From Staphylococcus schleiferi (GTDB lineage Bacteria > Bacillota > Bacilli > Staphylococcales > Staphylococcaceae), in assembly GCF_900458895.1 (NCBI RefSeq), contig NZ_LR962863.1, forward strand, positions 992,001-1,056,000: 64,000 bases of DNA, read 5' to 3'. Every line of letters begins with the position of its first letter. Positions within the stretch are counted from its first letter, which is position 1. This document shows positions 8,693 through 18,670 of the stretch, piece by piece. The notes beneath the pieces are model-generated. The model did not search any database. It was not told the origin of the DNA and saw only the letters and a list, made by a program, of their open reading frames with translations. The translations under genes were made by a program, and so were the position numbers.

Positions 8693-9292
8693 ATGGCAAT
8701 GAATTTTAAAATATTTAAAGATGCAGAAACAGTGGCAAAATATACAGCAGATATCTTAAGAAAACAGCTTAATAATAATCCTACCTCAATTGTAGGTGTC
8801 CATTTAAATGAAGACCAAGCGACGGTTTTAAATTTTTTAAAACAAGATGTTGATCGTCATAGTGTAGATTTTAGTCAAATTCATATTTTGGACTATGATA
8901 AGCAAGCGTCATTTTTTAAATCATTAGGCGTACCAGAGAAACAAGTGCATGAAGTTCCAGATGATGACAATGTTGAATCATTTATTGCCCATCATGCTAA
9001 AACAAAAGATAACAAAGGAAAATTAACGTTACAAGTATTAACTATTGATGAAAACGGACAAATTGGGTTACCAATGAATGATGCCGTAATGCCAGCGCGT
9101 GAAATTATTGTCGTTGTCACAGGTTCAAATAAAGCGGCACAAGTTCAAAAGTTATATGAAGAAAATGGGAATACAAGCTTTATTCCGTCAACATTAAAAA
9201 CACATCGTATGGTGACTGTTGTCCTTGATGAAGCGGCTGCACAAGGTTTACCAGATGATGTTAGAGCCTATTTTACTTCATTATATGCATAA
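8693..9292 (+). CDS. NagB/6-phosphogluconolactonase-like protein
   Basis: 199 aa, similar to a staphylococcal protein annotated as glucosamine-6-phosphate isomerase-like. It has a Rossmann-like fold pattern (TSIVGVHLNEDQA, SQIHILDYDKQ, AREIIVVVTGSNKA). It is shorter than true NagB (about 250 aa) and I do not see the full NagB active-site set, so catalytic function is uncertain. The start ATG (8693) is followed by a second Met codon at 8699; GAGGAGTGTACGATA precedes it. A small acidic protein gene follows 18 bp later, probably in the same message. Confidence 0.7.
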   Translation: MAMNFKIFKDAETVAKYTADILRKQLNNNPTSIVGVHLNEDQATVLNFLKQDVDRHSVDFSQIHILDYDKQASFFKSLGVPEKQVHEVPDDDNVESFIAHHAKTKDNKGKLTLQVLTIDENGQIGLPMNDAVMPAREIIVVVTGSNKAAQVQKLYEENGNTSFIPSTLKTHRMVTVVLDEAAAQGLPDDVRAYFTSLYA

Positions 9293-9310
9293 ATTAGAGG
9301 TGGCAATTTA

Positions 9311-9463
9311 ATGAAAGATGATCAAAAACAATATGAAAATGAAATGGTCGAAGGTTTTGATGATGTCGTTGAATTAGGCAAAGAGATGGAACAAATTTCA
9401 GAAAAAAATGATCAAGATAAATTAAATCAAGATCATGATGCTGATATTCGATCAGATAAGTAA
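9311..9463 (+). CDS. small acidic staphylococcal protein (50 aa)
   Basis: A 50-aa, very charged product (MKDDQKQYENEMVEGFDD…). It has an AGAGGTGGC ribosome site and lies 18 bp after the NagB-like gene. Similar small proteins occur in other staphylococci next to fumC. No domain is known to me. A terminator follows at 9504. Confidence 0.75.
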   Translation: MKDDQKQYENEMVEGFDDVVELGKEMEQISEKNDQDKLNQDHDADIRSDK

Positions 9464-9503
9464 TCTTTTAATCAAAATTACACATATTGTCTTTATAAGA
9501 TGG

Positions 9504-9546
9504 AAAACAGGGGCGAAAGTTGATCGTAAACTTTCGCCTTGTTTTG
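9504..9546 (+). terminator. terminator after the small acidic protein gene
   Basis: GGCGAAAGT pairs with ACTTTCGCC around a short loop, with outer AAAACA/TGTTTT pairing and a T-rich end. Confidence 0.85.
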
Positions 9547-9612
9547 TCGTTGAGCTGTACTAAAATATGATAAAATAAGGGCGTCTATAGAAAAACTTGA
9601 AAGGTGACATAC

Positions 9613-10038
9613 ATGAAATTATATCGTAAATGGGGATTGTTACTTGTATTATCAACAATCATTAATCTATTGTCTATCAAAGCATTTCCGCTTGCTTTAG
9701 GGACTTTATATCTACCTGTGTTGTTCAAAGTTGTCCAACTCCAACTCAATCTATCCAATGGTCTTATTGATGACCGTGCTGCCAGTGCGCAAACTTTTGT
9801 AAGAGCAAATCAAAAAGGCATTGTCATTAGTGTGATTTGTTGTATTGCGATTACTGTAGCATTGACAATATATCTTGCTGACTTTTATCAACAATTACAA
9901 GGTTTTTGGGGGTTATTAATCGATTTTAGCCCAATAACAATGGTCATTGGATTGATTTTATATTTATTATCTGCAATCGCTATTGTTCAAGCTGTAAAAA
10001 TTAAATTTCTTAATCATCGTAAAGAAGAAAAAGCATAA
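9613..10038 (+). CDS. small integral membrane protein
   Basis: 141 aa with four hydrophobic segments (about residues 8-40, 70-92, 104-125). I do not recognise a domain. The ATG at 9613 is preferred over an upstream GTG because GAAAGGTGAC sits at the right distance from it. It sits between a small acidic protein and fumC, each with its own terminator, so it is probably transcribed alone. Confidence 0.75.
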   Translation: MKLYRKWGLLLVLSTIINLLSIKAFPLALGTLYLPVLFKVVQLQLNLSNGLIDDRAASAQTFVRANQKGIVISVICCIAITVALTIYLADFYQQLQGFWGLLIDFSPITMVIGLILYLLSAIAIVQAVKIKFLNHRKEEKA

Positions 10039-10061
10039 GTCTTACTTATTTCTTCATCCTT

Positions 10062-10116
10062 AAAAAGTAGTCTGTAACGCGTTAATTCTATTAAACGCAG
10101 CGCATACTACTTTTTT
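10062..10116 (+). terminator. terminator before fumC
   Basis: AAAAAGTAGT pairs with ACTACTTTTT with further GCG/CGC pairing inside, ending in TTTTTT. Confidence 0.8.
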
Positions 10117-10209
10117 GTTTTATCTCCGAAACAGAATTGAATGGGCATTTCAATTAATGCTATAATTTAATTGAAGAATAACATTCTAAATTAAAGGGGA
10201 GCGAGATCA

Positions 10210-11595
10210 ATGTCAGTAAGAATTGAACACGATACATTTGGCGAAATTGAAGTACCAGCAGATAAATATTGGGGTGCACAAACACAACGCAGTAAGCAGA
10301 ATTTTCCAGTCGGTAAAGAGAAGATGCCTATCGAAGTCATATACGGTTTTGCACAATTAAAACGTGCAGCCGCACTTGCAAACCATGAATTAGGAAAACT
10401 TAGTGATGCTAAAAAAGATGCTATTATTTATGCTTGTGAACGTATATTAAATGGTGAGTTAGATGAACATTTTCCATTAGTCGTATGGCAAACAGGAAGT
10501 GGCACGCAAAGCAATATGAATGTTAATGAAGTCGTAAGCCACGTTGCAAATGAATATTTAGCGTCTAAAGGGATTGATGAAAAAATACATCCTAATGATG
10601 ATGTGAACAAATCTCAAAGTTCTAACGATACTTTTCCAACTGCCATGCATGTTGCTTTATATCATCAAGTAGAGACGCAATTAGAACCAGCAATTAAGCG
10701 CTTAAGAGATACTTTCTATCAAAAAGAACAAGCATTTAAAGACATTATTAAAATCGGGCGCACCCACTTACAAGATGCTACACCTATTACACTCGGTCAA
10801 GAAGTGAGTGGCTGGCGCTATATGTTAGAGGTATGTGACAATTTATTAGCAGAATCTAAAAAACATATTCTCAACTTAGCGATTGGTGGTACTGCGGTTG
10901 GTACAGGTATTAATGCACATCCAGAATTTGGTGATAAAGTAGCTGCTTATATTTCAGAAAATACAGGCTATCCATTTGTTTCTTCTGAAAATAAATTCCA
11001 TGCATTAACAGCGCATGATGAAGTTGTTCAATTACACGGTACGCTTAAAGCGTTAGCGGCTGATTTAATGAAAATTGCCAACGACATTAGATGGTTAGCC
11101 TCAGGTCCACGTGCCGGATTAGCAGAAATTTCTATCCCTGAAAATGAACCAGGCTCTTCCATTATGCCAGGTAAAGTTAATCCAACACAATGTGAAATGT
11201 TGACGATGGTGGCTGTTCAAGTCATGGGTAATGATACGGTAGTAGGTATTTCAAGTTCACAAGGTAACTTTGAACTCAACGTTTTCAAACCTGTGATTTT
11301 GCATAACACATTACAATCAATTTATTTATTAGCAGATGGAATGAACACGTTTAATGATAATTGCGCAGTAGGAATCGAACCGATTGCTTCACATATTGAT
11401 GATTATCTTAACCGTTCATTAATGCTTGTAACCGCTTTAAATCCTCATATCGGTTATGAAAATGCAGCAGCCATCGCTAAGAAAGCACATAAAGAAGGCT
11501 TGACATTAAAAGAAGCAGCAATTCAATCCGGACATTTAACAGAAGCGCAATTTGATGAATGGATTAAACCCGAAAATATGGTTCATCCTAAATAG
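10210..11595 (+). CDS. fumC: fumarate hydratase, class II
   Basis: 461 aa, full length. It interconverts fumarate and L-malate in the TCA cycle without an iron-sulfur cluster. Motifs: [14 protein letters not shown] near residue 100, [29 protein letters not shown], and the superfamily signature [13 protein letters not shown] near residue 320 that carries the catalytic Ser. Start ATG after AAAGGGGAGCG. The ppx gene begins 20 bp downstream, the same neighbourhood as in other staphylococci. Confidence 0.97.
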   Translation: MSVRIEHDTFGEIEVPADKYWGAQTQRSKQNFPVGKEKMPIEVIYGFAQLKRAAALANHELGKLSDAKKDAIIYACERILNGELDEHFPLVVWQTGSGTQSNMNVNEVVSHVANEYLASKGIDEKIHPNDDVNKSQSSNDTFPTAMHVALYHQVETQLEPAIKRLRDTFYQKEQAFKDIIKIGRTHLQDATPITLGQEVSGWRYMLEVCDNLLAESKKHILNLAIGGTAVGTGINAHPEFGDKVAAYISENTGYPFVSSENKFHALTAHDEVVQLHGTLKALAADLMKIANDIRWLASGPRAGLAEISIPENEPGSSIMPGKVNPTQCEMLTMVAVQVMGNDTVVGISSSQGNFELNVFKPVILHNTLQSIYLLADGMNTFNDNCAVGIEPIASHIDDYLNRSLMLVTALNPHIGYENAAAIAKKAHKEGLTLKEAAIQSGHLTEAQFDEWIKPENMVHPK

Positions 11596-11615
11596 TTTGG
11601 AGGCATTTTTAAAGC

Positions 11616-13142
11616 ATGGAACGAAACGGTTTAATAGATATTGGTTCGAATACGATTCGCTTGGTTATTTTTCAATATGATGAACGTACAGGGTTAAATG
11701 AAATTCAAAATATTAAAACACCTGCAAGGTTAAGTCAATATTTGGATGATGATCAGAATATGACACAAGAAGGTATTGATGTATTGACTACCGCACTGCG
11801 TAGTTTTAAAAAAGTTGCAGATAAATTTAAAGTCAAGCATCTATATCCAATCGCAACTGCAGCGATACGACAATCCAAAAATCAACCTCAAATTTTAAAA
11901 TCAATTCAAAAAGAGTTAGGTATTAAAGTCATTGTCATTCCTGAAGAGGATGAGGCATTTTATGGTGCATATGCTGTGACGCATACGACAAGTATTCAAA
12001 ATGGAATCACAGTTGATATCGGTGGTGGCTCTACTGAATTGACATTGTTCGAAGATAAAAATATCAAACAAGCCATCAGTTTTCCGTTTGGGGTTGTTAC
12101 TTTAATCAGAATGTTTTTTGAAGGCAAGGAGCATAATGATAAAGATGCGATTAAAAAAATAGAGAAGTTTTTAAAAGGTGAATTTGAAAAAGTAGATTGG
12201 ATTCAAAATAAAGAGGTTAATTTAATCGGTATTGGCGGCTCGGCACGTAACTGTGCACGTGTACATCAAGCAGGACATAATTATCCTATTGCTGGTGTTC
12301 ACGGTTACACGATGGCACATGAAGATCTGAAAGAAGTTTATCAAAAACTGAAGAAATATTCACGTGATGAATTATTAAATTTAGATGGGCTGAGCCGAGA
12401 CCGTGTCGATATTATTTTGCCGGCAGTTGCTGTATTTAACGTGCTTTTTGATATGATCCATGCAAAAGCATTTGCTTTCTCTAGAAAAGGGATTCGTGAA
12501 GGCTTTATTATGAATCAAATTGCTAAAAAACATAAAAATGAATTTAATAAAGCGAATGTTTTAAGTGATGCTTTAAGACATCTTGCGAACGAATACAAAA
12601 TTGAAGAAACAGGTGCGGAACAACGCGTTAAACTTGCACAATCGTTACTTGATCAACTGTCAGAAGCTAGAAAATTGAACTTTGAGGCATCATCAAAACA
12701 AATTTTTCTTGAAGCGGCATATATTTACTATCTTGGTAAGTTTATCGATGCAGATTCAAGTTCACAACATACGTACTATATCATTGCGAATTCAAGTATT
12801 AATGGTTTATCTCATAAAGAACGTGTGCGTCTTGCGCTATTAGCAAGCTATAAAAACAAAACGTTGTTAAAAATATATAGCGATGAGACGAAATGGTTTA
12901 GTGATGATGAACTTTCTGAGATTCAAACATTAGGTGGTGTGATTAAGTTTACGAATGCCCTTAATATTTCAAATACGAATAGTGTGAGTCGCGTTGAGTT
13001 AAAACAAAATAAAGACGCTTATGATTTATATGTTTATTATAAAGGCGAGCCTATCGCCGAGTCATACCAAGCCAATCGTCAGAAAAAGCATATTGAAAAA
13101 GTGCTTAAAACTAAAATTAATATTGTGTTTACAAAATCTTGA
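11616..13142 (+). CDS. ppx: Ppx/GppA family phosphatase (exopolyphosphatase)
   Basis: 508 aa. The ASKHA-fold N-terminal domain has the phosphate motifs GLIDIGSNTIRLVIF and VDIGGGSTEL. The C-terminal half is HD-like. It would hydrolyse polyphosphate and/or pppGpp. It is followed 83 bp later by ppk, which makes polyphosphate, so the pair sets polyphosphate level. It starts at ATG 11616 after TTTGGAGGC. Which substrate dominates cannot be told from sequence. Confidence 0.92.
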   Translation: MERNGLIDIGSNTIRLVIFQYDERTGLNEIQNIKTPARLSQYLDDDQNMTQEGIDVLTTALRSFKKVADKFKVKHLYPIATAAIRQSKNQPQILKSIQKELGIKVIVIPEEDEAFYGAYAVTHTTSIQNGITVDIGGGSTELTLFEDKNIKQAISFPFGVVTLIRMFFEGKEHNDKDAIKKIEKFLKGEFEKVDWIQNKEVNLIGIGGSARNCARVHQAGHNYPIAGVHGYTMAHEDLKEVYQKLKKYSRDELLNLDGLSRDRVDIILPAVAVFNVLFDMIHAKAFAFSRKGIREGFIMNQIAKKHKNEFNKANVLSDALRHLANEYKIEETGAEQRVKLAQSLLDQLSEARKLNFEASSKQIFLEAAYIYYLGKFIDADSSSQHTYYIIANSSINGLSHKERVRLALLASYKNKTLLKIYSDETKWFSDDELSEIQTLGGVIKFTNALNISNTNSVSRVELKQNKDAYDLYVYYKGEPIAESYQANRQKKHIEKVLKTKINIVFTKS

Positions 13143-13225
13143 AAAATGACTTTAGATTTTTATGTTACGCTAAGAACATAAACGAAGTGATGTTTCGTAG
13201 AAGATTAATGGGGTGAACAAATAAA

Positions 13226-15388
13226 GTGACTATTGAAAAGGGAAGTTTTGATATTAATCATCCGGAGTATTATAACAATCGTGAAGTGAGCTGGTTAGAC
13301 TTTAACTATAGAGTATTGCAAGAAGCCTGTGATTCTCAAAACCCATTGATAGAGCAACTTAAATTTATTGCCATTGCAAGCTCTAACTTAGATGAATTTT
13401 TTATGGTTCGTGTTGCAGGTTTAAAAGATCAAGTTAAAATGGGCTTCGACAAACCTGAAAATAAAACACAGCTCACACCACAAGAGCAACTTAAGGAAAT
13501 TGAAAAGAAAAATCGTCAGAATGTAAAATTCCAATATGAACGTTTTAATACGCTCATAGAACAATTAAAAACACACGATATCTATTTTAGTAAACCTGAA
13601 TCTTTGAGCGAATCGCTTAAAGAAAAATTAGAAAGCATCTTTTTATCAAACATTTTGCCAACACTGACACCATTGGGAATTGATGCTTATCGGCCGTTTC
13701 CAAAATTAAATAATAAAACACTCAATATATTTGTGGATATTGACACGGGTAATGAAATCAATGCTGCGATCGTTCAAATACCGACGCTTCTTAAACGATT
13801 TATTACAGTTAATGAAGGTAGCAAACAATATATTGTTTTAGTTGAAGATCTGATTTCCTTTTTCATGGGTCACCTCTTTAAAGGGTATGAAATACTGAAT
13901 ACCTATACTTTTAGAATTACAAGAAATGCGGATTTAACGATTCATGAAGATGGCGCAGAAGATTTACTCATAGAAATCGAGCGCTTTCTAAAAGAACGAA
14001 AAAGTGGTGCTGCGGTGAGATTGGAAATAGACAACCGTGAACCGTGTGATATGAATATGGACTGGTTAATCGATACGTTAGAATTAGAGCATCAGGATGT
14101 CTATTACACAGACGGGCCACTCGATTTGACGTTTGTTTTTGAGTTGGTCGATCATTTATCACATAAATTAAAATCATTAACTTATCCGTCTTATACACCA
14201 CAAATCCCGCAATCACTCGGGCGTCATAATATTTATGACTTAGCAATGAAAAGAGATATTTTCTTCCATCATCCATATGAATCATTTGATCCAATTGTTG
14301 ACTTTATTAAGGAAGCTTCAGAGGATCCTAATACGTTAGCGATAAAACAAACTTTGTATCGTGTAAGTAGTGATTCGCCTATCATCGAAGCGCTTAAACA
14401 TGCTGCAGAAAATGGAAAGCAAGTGACCGTTCTAGTCGAACTCAAGGCACGCTTTGATGAAGAGAACAATGTTCATTGGGCAAGAATGTTGGAAGAAGCA
14501 GGTTGTCACGTCATGTACGGGATGACGCACCTTAAAACGCATAGTAAAATCACACTTGTTGTCAAAAGAATTAACCATCAGTTAGTTCCATTTGTTCATC
14601 TAGGCACAGGCAACTACAATGATAAAACCGCAAAATTATATACCGATATGGGTATCATTACCACTGATCCAGAAATTGGTGAGGATGCAATGAATTTCTT
14701 TAATTATTTAAGTGGTTATTCGGTGAAACCGGATTATCATAAGTTGATTGTGGCGCCTTATGAAATTAGAGATTCTTTTATTGAGCGCATCGATCAAGAA
14801 ATTGAAAGTCATCGTCAATTTGGCAATGGTAAAATGATGATGAAAATGAACTCTCTAACTGATAAAGCGTTAATTAAAAAATTATTTGAAGCATCTCAAG
14901 CAGGTGTAGAAGTAAAATTAATTATTCGCGGAATTTGTTGCTTGAAACCAGGAATACCTGGCGTTAGTGACAATATAGAAGTTGTCAGCATCGTTGGCCG
15001 TTTTTTAGAACATTCCCGTATCTATTACTTCTATAATAATGGAGATGAAAAAATTTATCTATCTTCTGCTGATATGATGACGCGCAATATGATTAAACGT
15101 GTTGAAATTTTATTCCCTATATTGGACAAACAAATTGCGAAGCGGTTAGTTGAATTTTTAAATCTTCAATTGTCGGATAATCAAAAAGGACGATACCAAG
15201 ATGCGCAAGGTGTTTATCATTACATTGAAAATGATTTAGAACCATTGAACTCACAAGAGTATTTGATGCAAGAAGCTAAAGATTATGGCGCAAAACTTGC
15301 TGAATCAAATGTAATTAAAATGGGGCAACCTGTACAATCAAAACGGAATTGGATTAATCGTGTCAAAAATCATTTGAAGCGGAAATAA
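13226..15388 (+). CDS. ppk1: polyphosphate kinase 1
   Basis: 720 aa, full length. It makes polyphosphate reversibly from ATP. The N domain has [16 protein letters not shown] and [15 protein letters not shown]. The two catalytic phospholipase-D-like domains carry [10 protein letters not shown] (autophosphorylated His) and [11 protein letters not shown] (second His), plus HLGTGNYND. The start is GTG at 13226 after ATGGGGTGAAC. It is the last gene of the fumC-ppx-ppk block and is followed by a strong terminator. Confidence 0.96.
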   Translation: MTIEKGSFDINHPEYYNNREVSWLDFNYRVLQEACDSQNPLIEQLKFIAIASSNLDEFFMVRVAGLKDQVKMGFDKPENKTQLTPQEQLKEIEKKNRQNVKFQYERFNTLIEQLKTHDIYFSKPESLSESLKEKLESIFLSNILPTLTPLGIDAYRPFPKLNNKTLNIFVDIDTGNEINAAIVQIPTLLKRFITVNEGSKQYIVLVEDLISFFMGHLFKGYEILNTYTFRITRNADLTIHEDGAEDLLIEIERFLKERKSGAAVRLEIDNREPCDMNMDWLIDTLELEHQDVYYTDGPLDLTFVFELVDHLSHKLKSLTYPSYTPQIPQSLGRHNIYDLAMKRDIFFHHPYESFDPIVDFIKEASEDPNTLAIKQTLYRVSSDSPIIEALKHAAENGKQVTVLVELKARFDEENNVHWARMLEEAGCHVMYGMTHLKTHSKITLVVKRINHQLVPFVHLGTGNYNDKTAKLYTDMGIITTDPEIGEDAMNFFNYLSGYSVKPDYHKLIVAPYEIRDSFIERIDQEIESHRQFGNGKMMMKMNSLTDKALIKKLFEASQAGVEVKLIIRGICCLKPGIPGVSDNIEVVSIVGRFLEHSRIYYFYNNGDEKIYLSSADMMTRNMIKRVEILFPILDKQIAKRLVEFLNLQLSDNQKGRYQDAQGVYHYIENDLEPLNSQEYLMQEAKDYGAKLAESNVIKMGQPVQSKRNWINRVKNHLKRK

Positions 15389-15422
15389 TATACACAAAAG
15401 TGAATCTTTAACTTTTCAAAGA

Positions 15423-15463
15423 AGGGGACAGAAATCGCCATGATTACGCTGTCCTCTTTTTTT
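15423..15463 (+). terminator. terminator after ppk1
   Basis: GGGGACAG pairs with CTGTCCTC, followed by seven T. Confidence 0.88.
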
Positions 15464-15668
15464 GTTTACAGCGTAAAAAGAAGCAGAGACATTAAATTTT
15501 TGATAAACACACGTTTGGATAAATCCCTATTTAGGAAAAAAGACGTTTTAATAATGGTTCTTCATTTTTTATAGTGGGGTGACATAAGTCATCCTGCTTT
15601 TTTTGTACAAAAATAGCACAAATATCTCTATAATTGTAAGTGACCAAACCAACGATTAAGGAGATATT

Positions 15669-16136
15669 GTGCCTATGTGTAATGATATATTAAAGTTACT
15701 AAAAATTAAAGATAATAATATTAAAATCACTAAAGTTGAAGAAGATGTAGTTATTAGAGGTAAGAAATCTAACGTCATCTTTGGTACCCTTTCATACAAG
15801 CCTATGACTTGTCCTCACTGTTATCATACGAATCCAAACCGAATACACAAACACGGAAAACGTTTATCGCGAATTACTTTTTTAAGATTCCAAGAGATAG
15901 CAGTGTATTTAAATCTGTTAAAACAACGTTTTAAATGTATGGTTTGTGGTCGGACTTTTACTTCTAAAACAAATGTTGTTGAGGATAACTGTTTTATCTC
16001 AAACCATGTTCAGAAAGCCATTTTAGATAAAGCAACACAAGTTCGCTCAGAAACTGATATCGCAAGTGATTGTAACGTTTCTGCATCTTCTGTAAAACGT
16101 GTGATTCATAAAGTAAGCAATGCCACTTTTCAATAG
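15669..16136 (+). pseudogene. truncated ISL3 transposase (element A copy 2)
   Basis: The ORF of 155 codons keeps the N-terminal zinc ribbon (MTCPHCYHTNPNRIHKHG, FKCMVCGRTF) and part of the helix-turn-helix (SDCNVSASSVKRVIHKVS). It then jumps by deletion into the last codons of the gene out of frame (…NATFQ stop), so the DDE catalytic domain is missing. It may still make a DNA-binding fragment. GTG 15669 and ATG 15675 are both possible starts after AAGGAGAT. Confidence 0.85.
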
Positions 16137-16163
16137 TGAAATTGCTTAAATAGATTGCGTACC

Positions 16164-16283
16164 GAGTCGAGACTCCCGAGGCATAGAGCCGAAACCGAAA
16201 ATCCATTTTGGCTTCTTATGAGCTACAATAAAAGCCAAAATTAGTTGAGGTAAGGCGCCTGGGAAAGCGAGACTCGAAGAAGC
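16164..16283 (+). repeat. structured repeat within IS element A copy 2
   Basis: Runs from GAGTCGAGACTCCCGAG to GGGAAAGCGAGACTCGAAG, so its ends also pair (CGAGTC with GACTCG). The centre has a hairpin ATTTTGGCTT/AAGCCAAAAT. Same unit as 704-824 and 33272-33393. Confidence 0.6.
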
Positions 16284-16370
16284 AATCGGAAGTTTGCGAC
16301 TTAATTATTATAGACACATAACCACCATATAAAGTGTACAGCCTTAATAATCACGTTAGTAATATTGGTG

Positions 16371-16437
16371 TCGAGACGCCTAAGGGAACAGGACGAGACG
16401 TAGACTACAGGTTGACAATGTCACTTCGAAAAACGAA
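16371..16437 (+). repeat. staphylococcal intergenic structured repeat
   Basis: The sequence TCGAGACGCCTAAGGGAACA to TCACTTCGAAAAACGAAA is an eroded relative of the unit at 54135-54200. It lies just after IS copy 2, which itself carries a related unit. Confidence 0.5.
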
Positions 16438-16465
16438 ATCATTCAATAAGAGGTTTTATCATAAA

Positions 16466-16520
16466 AATCAAGCGCTAAGACGGTCTTCTAATAAAATTCA
16501 TCTTAGCGCAATTTGTTTTT
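16466..16520 (-). terminator. terminator, usable from both sides
   Basis: GCGCTAAGA pairs with TCTTAGCGC around a 20-nt loop, with A- and T-rich flanks. It serves the minus-strand pseudouridine synthase. Confidence 0.75.
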
Positions 16521-16567
16521 AGGATTGATGTTCTAGCCTCTGTATGTTTATGCTATAAAATTAAGTA

Positions 16568-17395
16568 TTATTTAATATCGTCCGTTGTAACAGAGATGAG
16601 CTGCTGCGTAAGTGGGTGTTGGAATTCAATTTGATAACTTTCTAATTGTAATTGTCTTAACTTAGAATCACTATACAACGGATCTCCTAGAACCGGATGA
16701 CCTATTTCAGCAAGGTGAACACGAATTTGATGCGTACGACCAGTATCGAGTTTAAGTTTGACTTCACATACACCTTCTTTGATCATTTTTGATTCTATAA
16801 TATGTGTGACTGCACGTTGACCTGTATTCGAAATACGTCTTTTATTCGGGTGGAATTTGTCTTTACCAATCGGCATATCAATAGTTTGTGGTTTAATCGG
16901 TAATAAAGCCTTTACTTGTGCTTGATAAATGCGGTGAATCATATTGTCTTCTAACATACGGTCGAGTATTTTTTTTACAATTGGATGTTTAGCAACGATT
17001 AATAGACCCACGGTTTCTTGGTCAAGACGATGAATAGGTTCTACATAATCACAATTTAAAGTATAGATGATATGATTCATCAATGTATTACTTTCTTTCA
17101 AGTCATTAGGATGTGTTTTCACACCTTTAGGTTTATATACAATCGCTAAATAATCATCTTCGTAAACAATCTGTGCATAGCGATAACTAGGTAAATATTG
17201 ACTCTTCACAGGCTCATCAGGAATTGAGATGACATCTCCAGATGAAACGGTTTGCTGAAATTGTGCGGGTTGACCATTAACAGTAATGGCTTTAGACATA
17301 TTCAACAAATGGAGTTCTTTTTTAGGTAGTTTTAATGATTTAAAAATGTCTCGGATAGACATTTGATCAAACGGTTCAGCAACTGAAAATTTCAT
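16568..17395 (-). CDS. RluA/RluD-type RNA pseudouridine synthase
   Basis: 275 aa. A short N-terminal S4-like region is followed by the pseudouridine synthase domain with HRLDQETVGLLIVAKH, whose Asp is catalytic, and RTHQIRVHLAEIGHPVLGDPLY near the end. It modifies uridines in rRNA or tRNA; the exact site cannot be told. The ATG at 17395 is chosen because AAGGAGGATACT precedes it; a longer reading to 17422 lacks a ribosome site. It is transcribed against airS. Confidence 0.9.
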   Translation of the reverse strand: MKFSVAEPFDQMSIRDIFKSLKLPKKELHLLNMSKAITVNGQPAQFQQTVSSGDVISIPDEPVKSQYLPSYRYAQIVYEDDYLAIVYKPKGVKTHPNDLKESNTLMNHIIYTLNCDYVEPIHRLDQETVGLLIVAKHPIVKKILDRMLEDNMIHRIYQAQVKALLPIKPQTIDMPIGKDKFHPNKRRISNTGQRAVTHIIESKMIKEGVCEVKLKLDTGRTHQIRVHLAEIGHPVLGDPLYSDSKLRQLQLESYQIEFQHPLTQQLISVTTDDIK

Positions 17396-17546
17396 AGTAT
17401 CCTCCTTAATTGTTTCTATCATACCATAAATCAGTATGGTGTTGATGGTTTTTAAAGGGAAAGCGGGATGTGTATAATAAAACTAAATACATATTTTTCG
17501 GTTTTATATTTTAAATTTTAAAAAGTAGAAGAGAGGTGTGCATGAA

Positions 17547-18650
17547 GTGGAAAAACCAACGCGATTAGCATTATTAAAAGAAATCGCTGAATTTCTCAAT
17601 GAAGAAACAGAATTACAATCGATGCTTGATGGTGCTTTAGATTATTTGGTAAAGGGGAGTGATTTCACAACGGGATGGATATTTTTTATTGATGCGGAAG
17701 GCTATCATACATTAGAAGCACAACGCTCGCTACCACCAGCACTTACGCATCATCATTGTAAATATATGACAGAAGGTTCATGTTGGTGTGTTCAATCTTA
17801 TCATAATCAAAAATTGACGAAAGCCTCTAACATTATTAACTGTTCTCGTATTAACTTAGCCAGTCGTGAATTTAGTACAGAAACTGATAATATAACGCAT
17901 CACGCGACGGTTCCGTTAAGATCAGGCAATGAGCAATTTGGTTTATTAAATGTTGCGACACCTTTTACAACACATTACAGTGATGAAGATCTTGAACTTT
18001 TAGAATCAGTCGCTTTTCAAATTGGCTCAGCGATTAAAAGAATTGACTTGAACAACCAAGAAAAAGAGGCGGCACGTATTAATGAACGTAATCGATTGGC
18101 TCGAGATTTACATGATTCAGTGAATCAAATGTTGTTTTCTTTAAAATTAACTGCACACGCAGCAGGGCAAATGTCTGAAGAAGAAACGTCACAACGCGCT
18201 TTTGCCCAAATTGAACAGACAAGCCAAAATGCGGTAAATGAAATGAGAGCTTTAATCTGGCAATTAAAGCCAGTGGGGTTAGAGCAAGGAATTGTCCACG
18301 CACTTAAAAATTATGCGAAATTAATCGATTTAGAAATCGACATTACGGTTCATGGTTTGATTGACTTAGAAAACAAAATTGAGACAAATATTTATCGCGT
18401 CATTCAAGAAGCAATGAACAATACGAAAAAGCATGCCAATACATCAAAAATTACGGTAGTCCTTAATCAATCTGATGACTTGCTAACCGTTGATATTTCA
18501 GACGAAGGAAAGGGGTTTGACGTTACGCGTATCGATGTTTACGATAAGCATGGGTTATCGAATATGAGGCAACGTATTAAAATGATAAAAGGAACGATGC
18601 ATATTGACAGTCGTCAAGGGACATCGATTAAAATTAAGATACCACTTTAA
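17547..18650 (+). CDS. airS: GAF-domain sensor histidine kinase, AirS/YhcS type
   Basis: About 367 aa, cytoplasmic, no membrane segment. The GAF domain (about 15-165) has four cysteines, Cys71, Cys79, Cys81 and Cys99 (HCKYMTEGSCWCVQ, NIINCSRI), as expected for the oxygen/redox-sensing Fe-S kinase AirS. It then has a HisKA_3 H-box (ERNRLARDLHDSVNQMLF) and an ATPase domain (RVIQEAMNNTKKHAN, ISDEGKGFD, HGLSNMRQRI). GTG 17547 is the likely start; GTG 17538 is too close to GAGAGG. The regulator follows 20 bp on. AirS identity is inferred from architecture and the cysteines. Confidence 0.85.
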   Translation: MEKPTRLALLKEIAEFLNEETELQSMLDGALDYLVKGSDFTTGWIFFIDAEGYHTLEAQRSLPPALTHHHCKYMTEGSCWCVQSYHNQKLTKASNIINCSRINLASREFSTETDNITHHATVPLRSGNEQFGLLNVATPFTTHYSDEDLELLESVAFQIGSAIKRIDLNNQEKEAARINERNRLARDLHDSVNQMLFSLKLTAHAAGQMSEEETSQRAFAQIEQTSQNAVNEMRALIWQLKPVGLEQGIVHALKNYAKLIDLEIDITVHGLIDLENKIETNIYRVIQEAMNNTKKHANTSKITVVLNQSDDLLTVDISDEGKGFDVTRIDVYDKHGLSNMRQRIKMIKGTMHIDSRQGTSIKIKIPL

Positions 18651-18670
18651 CATCAAAGGGAGGCTTTTTT

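Larger units (their letters stand above)
15556..16343 (+). mobile_element. ISL3-family element A, copy 2 (788 bp deletion derivative)
   Basis: It begins GGTTCTTCATTTTTTATAG and ends in the complement of GGCTGTACACTTTATATGG. It is flanked by a perfect 8-bp duplication TTAATAAT (15548-15555 and 16344-16351), the length made by ISL3 elements. It contains a truncated transposase gene and a ~200-bp structured right end. The internal deletion is the same as in copy 3, so this shortened form moved as a unit, presumably with transposase supplied in trans. Confidence 0.93.
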
